NCBI GenBank assembly: GCA_016875255.1
Contig: VGRU01000147.1
Span: 1 to 9,077, forward strand
Origin: Deltaproteobacteria bacterium
GTDB taxonomy: Bacteria > Desulfobacterota > BSN033 > UBA1163
Direction of reading: 5' to 3'
Length of the DNA stretch: 9,077 nucleotides
Shown: positions 5,882 through 9,077 of the stretch, piece by piece
Numbering within the stretch: the first letter of the stretch is position 1
How the letters are laid out: each line of letters starts with the position of its first letter
Notes under the pieces: generated by a model
Databases searched by the model: none
The model's input: only the letters and a program-made list of their open reading frames with translations
Told to the model about the DNA's origin: nothing
Translations under genes and position numbers: made by a program

Positions 5882-7180
5882 ATGGGAAAAAGCTTCATGC
5901 CGAAGATTCGAACAGAGAGAGACCTCAAGCGGGTTCAACTTGCAGGGCTTCAATGGACGGTCAATCATGTCTATAAAAATTCCGAATTTTATCGGAACCA
6001 TTTCGATGAGGCAGGAGTCAGGCCCAAACAGATCAAGTCGCTCAAGGATATATCGAAACTTCCTTTCACCACTGCCAAAGACCTTCAGGAGGGATACCCC
6101 TTCCCCTTAAGATCGGTCCCTTTTGAAAAAATTGTCAGGATCCATGCCTCCTCCGGAACCACAGGAAAACGGAAGGTTCTCTGCTATACGCAGAAAGATA
6201 TTAACGATTGGGCAAATATGTTCGCCCGCTGTTATGAGATGGCCGGTCTGACAACGAAAGATCGAGTTCAAATCGCTGTGGGATATGGTGTATGGACGGC
6301 CGGAGTCGGTTTTCAGTCAGGGGTCGAACGGCTGGGGGCCACGGCCATTCCAATCGGTCCCGGAAATATCGATATGCAGTGCCAGTTTCTGGAGGACTTT
6401 CAGTCGACTGCCCTCTGCGCCACAGCTTCCATGGCCCTTTTAATGGGGGAAGAGGTTGAGAAGAGAGGGCTCAAGGATAAGATCGCCTTAAAAAAGGTGA
6501 TCATGGGGTCGGAGCGTTCGAGCGATGCCATGAGAATCAGGATGAAGGAACTCCTCGGGGTCGAGCATGTCTTTGACATCCCGGGAATGACGGAACTCTA
6601 TGGACCGGGAACCGGCCTCGATTGTCTTTATCATGAAGGAATCCACTACTGGGCGGACTACTATATCCTTGAACTTCTGAATCCGGAAACGCTTGAACCG
6701 GTTGCTCCGGGAGAAACCGGCGAGATGGTGGTCACTACCCTTCGGAAGGAAGCGGCCCCTCTGATCCGTTACCGCACGCGGGATCTCACCCGGCTGATTC
6801 AAAAACGGTGCTCCTGTGGCTCTATCCTCCCCATGCATGATCGCCTGCTGGGAAGGTCCGATGATATGTTCATTATCCGGGCGGTCAATATCTATCCGGG
6901 CCAGATCGATCACCTTCTCTCCGGAATCAAAGAGGCTGGAAGCGAATACCAGATTCACCTGCATCGCAAGGAGGATGGAAAGGATTATATGACCGTCAGA
7001 GTGGAGAGAGCCGAGGGATTGCCTTCATCAGGAGACGATGCTTTGACCAGAACCATTGAGGAGGAGATAAAAAAACAGATCCTGGTTAGCGGCAAAGTCG
7101 AGGTGGTCAATTACGGGTCGCTTCCCCGCTCGGAGCGGAAGAGCAAACGGGTTTATGACCACCGGGAAGATTGTGTTTAG
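5882..7180 (+). CDS. Phenylacetate-CoA ligase family protein (PaaK-type, AMP-forming)
   Basis: The 432-residue product has the length of PaaK enzymes, which convert phenylacetate or related aryl acids plus ATP and CoA into the CoA thioester. ATG 5882 is chosen over an upstream TTG at 5768 because AAGGAGGG lies 5 bases before it and the resulting start (MGKSFMPKIRTERDLK) suits the family. Motifs: phosphate loop SSGTTGKRK (90-98, with Arg-Lys where Pro-Thr is common), GYGVWTAGVGFQSGVERLGA, DIPGMTELYG (232-241), GETGEMVVTTL, RYRTRDLTRL, a CxCG pair (C310, C312), GRSDDMFIIRAVNIYPGQID and the C-terminal LPRSERKSKRVYD with the lysine region expected of the family. The nearby TRAP transporter could supply the acid, but the true substrate is not shown. 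The stop codon lies inside the left arm of a long inverted repeat. Confidence 0.92.
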   Translation: MGKSFMPKIRTERDLKRVQLAGLQWTVNHVYKNSEFYRNHFDEAGVRPKQIKSLKDISKLPFTTAKDLQEGYPFPLRSVPFEKIVRIHASSGTTGKRKVLCYTQKDINDWANMFARCYEMAGLTTKDRVQIAVGYGVWTAGVGFQSGVERLGATAIPIGPGNIDMQCQFLEDFQSTALCATASMALLMGEEVEKRGLKDKIALKKVIMGSERSSDAMRIRMKELLGVEHVFDIPGMTELYGPGTGLDCLYHEGIHYWADYYILELLNPETLEPVAPGETGEMVVTTLRKEAAPLIRYRTRDLTRLIQKRCSCGSILPMHDRLLGRSDDMFIIRAVNIYPGQIDHLLSGIKEAGSEYQIHLHRKEDGKDYMTVRVERAEGLPSSGDDALTRTIEEEIKKQILVSGKVEVVNYGSLPRSERKSKRVYDHREDCV

Positions 7181-7314
7181 ACCTTAATCCAGCGATAAAA
7201 TGTCATGCTGAATTTATTTCAGCATCTCATGAGATCCTGAAACGAGTTCAGGATGACAATAACACTGGCATAATCACAGCACTTTACGTGATTATCGCTG
7301 GATTAAGGTCTAAA
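7176..7314. repeat. 139-bp element bounded by 23-bp perfect inverted repeats (MITE-like or large cruciform)
   Basis: Positions 7176-7198 and 7292-7314 are perfect reverse complements over 23 bases (outer part TTTAGACCTTAATCC). The left arm includes the TAG stop of the PaaK-like ligase. The interior holds a 58-bp palindrome (7201-7258) and a smaller hairpin, TAATCAC/GTGATTA (7271-7294), whose right arm overlaps the outer right arm by three bases. The arms each contain TA near the outside, compatible with TA-targeting IS630/mariner-like insertion, but no separate target duplication can be shown since TA is palindromic. It may also serve as the ligase terminator, although it has no T-run. Confidence 0.7.
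7201..7258. repeat. Dispersed 58-bp palindromic repeat
   Basis: The outer arms TGTCATGCTGAA and TTCAGGATGACA match 11 of 12, and the inner 26 bases around CTCATGAG are palindromic except for one C-C opposition. Copies of this sort are common in intergenic DNA of Desulfobacterota and some other bacteria, and give spurious peptides like CHAEFISASHEI in annotations; this is from memory. It explains the apparent 74-residue frame at 7171-7395, which I do not call as a gene. It may fold as an RNA hairpin. Confidence 0.75.
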
Positions 7315-7342
7315 GTTATGTGTTATGAGTTTGGAAGAACGA

Positions 7343-7370
7343 ATCACGATTCACCAATCACGAATCACGA
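7343..7370. repeat. Heptamer tandem repeat, four units
   Basis: The units are ATCACGA, TTCACCA, ATCACGA and ATCACGA in direct succession, with a degenerate AGAACGA just before. Three units are identical and one differs at two bases. It lies in the gap before dctP with no known function; phase-variable length or a multi-site binding region are possible. Confidence 0.7.
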
Positions 7371-7385
7371 GCTTCAACCACCAAA

Positions 7386-7412
7386 AAGGAGGTGATGAAA
7401 AGAGATTTCTGA
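7386..7412 (+). other. Very strong Shine-Dalgarno sequence with only a five-codon frame behind it
   Basis: AAGGAGGTGAT (7386-7396) is an extended match to the anti-Shine-Dalgarno end of 16S rRNA. The only nearby start is ATG 7395, which overlaps the site and encodes just MKRDF before TGA 7410-7412. It could be a leader peptide, a relic of a lost gene, or chance. It lies about 130 bases before dctP. Confidence 0.3.
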
Positions 7413-7452
7413 AAAAAGAAACCTCTCAGAGAGCTTAAGGCAGTTTTTCAGA
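7408..7452. repeat. Inverted repeat with nested hairpin in the dctP upstream region
   Basis: TCTGAAAAA (7408-7416) and TTTTTCAGA (7444-7452) are perfect reverse complements. Between them CTCT (7423-7426) and AGAG (7430-7433) pair around CAG. It is upstream of the likely dctP promoter, so it may belong to an upstream transcript end or a regulator site. Confidence 0.4.
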
Positions 7453-7469
7453 GATCTCAAAAGAAAACC

Positions 7470-7497
7470 TTGACAAAATCCGACAATTGTATACAGT
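7470..7497 (+). promoter_or_regulatory. Candidate dctP promoter with overlapping GntR-type operator-like palindrome
   Basis: TTGACA (7470-7475) is a consensus -35. TACAGT (7492-7497, 16-base spacing) is a modest -10. Over the -10 lies ATTGTATACAGT (7486-7497), palindromic at 10 of 12 positions around TGTATACA; TTGTATACAA-like sites are known targets of FadR/VanR-subfamily GntR regulators, which often control organic-acid uptake genes. A repressor here would block the promoter. No regulator gene is in the window. Confidence 0.45.
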
Positions 7498-7543
7498 ATC
7501 CACTAATGACACGGCACTTCAATTCGAGAAAGGAGGAAAGAAG

Positions 7544-8581
7544 ATGAGAAAAAAGCTCTTTTTAATTGCTCTGACAGGAATTCTAATGGCGTTCTTGGCG
7601 GTAAGCGGATTGCTAACAGCGCCCGCACAGGCCCAGATCAAGCTCAGTTACGCAAACTTCCCGCCCGCCCCCACCTTCCCCTGCGTTCAGATGGAAAGGT
7701 GGAAAACGGAGATTGAGAAAAGGACAGCCGGAAAGGTAAAGATAGACACCTATCCGGGTAGCACCCTTCTCAATCCGAAGAACATGTTTGACGGAGTCGC
7801 GGCCGGAACCGCAGATATCGGCTCCACCGCAACCTCCTATTTCCCGGGAATGTTCCCTGTCGTTGAATTTGTCGATCTCCCTATCGGATGGCCAAACGCC
7901 ACCGTAGCGAGCGCCGCGCTCTGGGAACTCACAGAGAAATATAAACCCAAAGAACTCGAAAAATTTAAGGTCCTCACGATGTTTACCTGCCCGCCCGCAA
8001 ATATCATGTCCATGAAACCCATTTTGGGTCTCGAGGATTTAAAGGGCTATCCGCTGAGAGCCTCCGGAACAGGCGCAAAGATTCTTGAGCTCCTCGGCAC
8101 CGCAGCCGTGGGCATGCCTCAATCCGATGTTCCCGAAGCCATTCAGAAGGGCGTCATCAAGGGAAACGTCTCCTCCCTTGAGGTGATGAAAGACTTCAAA
8201 TATGCCGAATATTGCCGCCATGTGACCTCCAATGTCAATCTTTTCGTCGTCTCTTTCGCCGTGGTGATGAATCAGAAGAAATGGGATTCCCTGCCTGCGG
8301 ATGTGAAGAAAACCATGGATGACCTTCGATTGGACCAGGCCATCTGGACAGGAAGGTATGTGGACAATCATTTGAAAGAAGCGATGAAGTGGTCAGAACA
8401 GACTCACAATGTTCAGGTCTATAAACTCTCGCCAAAAGAGATCTCGAGGTGGGATGCATTGCTAAAGCCCATGATCGATAAACATGTCAAGGACGCTGAA
8501 GCAAAGGGATTGCCCGCCAAAGCCATTCTCGATGATACGTTGAAACTGAAGGAAAAATACAGCAAACAATTTCCTGATTGA
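7544..8581 (+). CDS. dctP: TRAP transporter periplasmic substrate-binding protein (DctP family)
   Basis: This 345-residue periplasmic protein captures a carboxylate and delivers it to the DctQ/DctM membrane subunits, driven by an ion gradient. ATG 7544 follows AGGAGG by 7 bases; an upstream in-frame TTG at 7487 lies inside the promoter and is rejected. Residues 1-30 form a Sec signal peptide (MRKKLF, a hydrophobic core, and AQA before Gln31). The mature part starts IKLSYANFPPAPTFPC and shows FDGVAAGTADIGSTATSYFPGMFPVVEF, the conserved binding arginine region YPLRASGTGAK (R172), then PEAIQKGVIKGNVSSLEVMKDF and NQKKWDSLPADVKKTMDD. The ligand is not predictable, though nearby CoA ligases suggest an aromatic or other organic acid. 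The membrane subunit gene follows 91 bases downstream, after a hairpin. Confidence 0.95.
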   Translation: MRKKLFLIALTGILMAFLAVSGLLTAPAQAQIKLSYANFPPAPTFPCVQMERWKTEIEKRTAGKVKIDTYPGSTLLNPKNMFDGVAAGTADIGSTATSYFPGMFPVVEFVDLPIGWPNATVASAALWELTEKYKPKELEKFKVLTMFTCPPANIMSMKPILGLEDLKGYPLRASGTGAKILELLGTAAVGMPQSDVPEAIQKGVIKGNVSSLEVMKDFKYAEYCRHVTSNVNLFVVSFAVVMNQKKWDSLPADVKKTMDDLRLDQAIWTGRYVDNHLKEAMKWSEQTHNVQVYKLSPKEISRWDALLKPMIDKHVKDAEAKGLPAKAILDDTLKLKEKYSKQFPD

Positions 8582-8609
8582 TTCAGATTGATCGTATGCC
8601 TTAAAAGTG

Positions 8610-8634
8610 GAGGGGAGGGCCCAAGCCTCCCCTC
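8610..8634 (+). terminator. GC-rich hairpin between dctP and dctQ (attenuator or processing site)
   Basis: GAGGGGAGG (8610-8618) and CCTCCCCTC (8626-8634) form a perfect 9-bp stem with a 7-base loop. Only TT then CATC follows, so full termination is unlikely. Such hairpins after binding-protein genes often stabilise the upstream message or reduce downstream expression, which suits the need for more binding protein than membrane subunit. Confidence 0.55.
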
Positions 8635-8672
8635 TTCATCGAAATGCCTCTTTTCAGATAATGGAGCAAGGT

Positions 8673-9077
8673 ATGATCATCGGACTGGATAAGTTCAGCA
8701 ATAACCTGAACAGATGGTTTAATTGGTTCGGAGGAATAGCCCTTGTGGGTTTGACGGGCATCGCCTGTGCCAATATGCTGATGCGGATTTTAGGATCGCC
8801 CTTCAAGGGGGCCTATGAGCTGGTGGGGTTCTTCGGCGCCCTCGTGGTCGCTCTGGCCCTGGGTTATGCCCAGATAAACCGATCTCATATCTCCGTCGAT
8901 ATTTTAGCCAGATATTATTCAGCCAAAACCAAACGGTTCGTCAACGCCTTCAATTCTCTGGTTTGCATGGCCTTCTTCGTTCTGGTCGCATGGCAGAGCG
9001 GGGTCTATGCTACCGCGATATGGAAAAGGGGAGAAACATCCGAAACCCTGAGGATCATCTATCATCCCTTTGTTTAT
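8673..9077 (+). CDS. dctQ: TRAP transporter small membrane subunit DctQ (cut by right edge)
   Basis: The frame is open from ATG 8673 to the window end, 135 residues visible; family members are usually 150-200. ATG 8673 is preferred to ATG 8661 because GGAG ends 6 bases before it, while 8661 has no ribosome site. Three hydrophobic segments are visible: about residues 16-38, 44-64 and 87-108. The family signature is clear: a first helix ending NMLMRILGSPFKGAYELVGF, then LGYAQINRSHISVDILARYY. DctQ is the four-helix partner that joins the large DctM permease and helps dock the binding protein. dctM is expected just outside the window. Confidence 0.93.
   Translation, partial: MIIGLDKFSNNLNRWFNWFGGIALVGLTGIACANMLMRILGSPFKGAYELVGFFGALVVALALGYAQINRSHISVDILARYYSAKTKRFVNAFNSLVCMAFFVLVAWQSGVYATAIWKRGETSETLRIIYHPFVY

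Noticed and set aside
6488..6964. Minus-strand 158-residue frame inside the PaaK-like gene
   Set aside because: Antisense shadow of conserved ligase sequence with no start signals of its own.
7343..7370. CRISPR-like array
   Set aside because: The units are 7 bases with no spacers, and there are no cas genes; this is a simple tandem repeat.
7171..7395. 74-residue reading frame containing CHAEFISASHEILKRVQDD
   Set aside because: It is the translation of the dispersed palindrome and inverted repeat, has no ribosome site, and overlaps the ligase end. Peptides of this type are a known annotation artefact.
7487..7543. N-terminal extension of dctP from TTG 7487
   Set aside because: It would place residues before the signal peptide and overlaps the promoter; ATG 7544 has a good ribosome site and begins a typical Sec signal.
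8039..8371. Minus-strand 110-residue frame inside dctP
   Set aside because: Antisense shadow of conserved binding-protein sequence.

Overview
The window looks like chromosome from an anaerobic, organic-acid or aromatic-degrading bacterium, most likely Desulfobacterota (the former Deltaproteobacteria, of a syntroph or sulfate-reducer type). This is an inference from protein style: a PaaK-type CoA ligase, a TRAP transporter and a HyuB-type protein occur together, and a dispersed palindrome of a kind I associate with such genomes is present. There is no rRNA or other phylogenetic marker, so the assignment is moderate at best.

Layout. Positions 1-683 hold the C-terminal part of a hydantoinase B/oxoprolinase-family subunit (+). 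Positions 684-2983 are a gene-poor, partly decayed stretch. It contains a cluster of hairpins resembling the ends of an IS200/IS605 element (about 737-890), an intact TVP38/TMEM64-family membrane protein gene (-, TTG start, 1052-1819), a broken membrane-protein fragment (-, 1847-2137), and a second broken gene (-, 2185-2708) that carries a frameshift near its start and an amber stop near its end. Positions 2984-4510 encode a complete acyl-CoA synthetase with malonyl-CoA-synthetase-like motifs. Positions 4773-5747 encode a YedA-like EamA (DMT) exporter. Positions 5882-7180 encode a phenylacetate-CoA-ligase-family enzyme behind a good sigma-70-like promoter. Positions 7181-7543 are a repeat-rich gap: a 23-bp perfect inverted repeat enclosing a 58-bp palindrome, a heptamer tandem repeat, and the dctP promoter region. 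Positions 7544-8581 encode the periplasmic binding protein of a TRAP transporter. A GC-rich hairpin follows, and then the start of the small membrane subunit (DctQ), which runs off the window at 9077.

How the genes may work together (inference). The TRAP system would import a carboxylate. The two AMP-forming ligases would activate carboxylic acids to CoA thioesters in the cytoplasm. The EamA protein would export a metabolite. A HyuA/HyuB-type enzyme, cut by the left edge, could belong to hydantoin, oxoproline or acetophenone/acetone-carboxylase-like chemistry. The spacings suggest several transcription units rather than one operon: there is a separate promoter before the PaaK-like gene and another before dctP. 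I see no clearly new multi-gene system. The most unusual material is non-coding or degenerate: the 139-bp nested inverted repeat on the ligase stop codon, the IS605-like hairpin cluster, and the doubly interrupted gene at 2185-2708.
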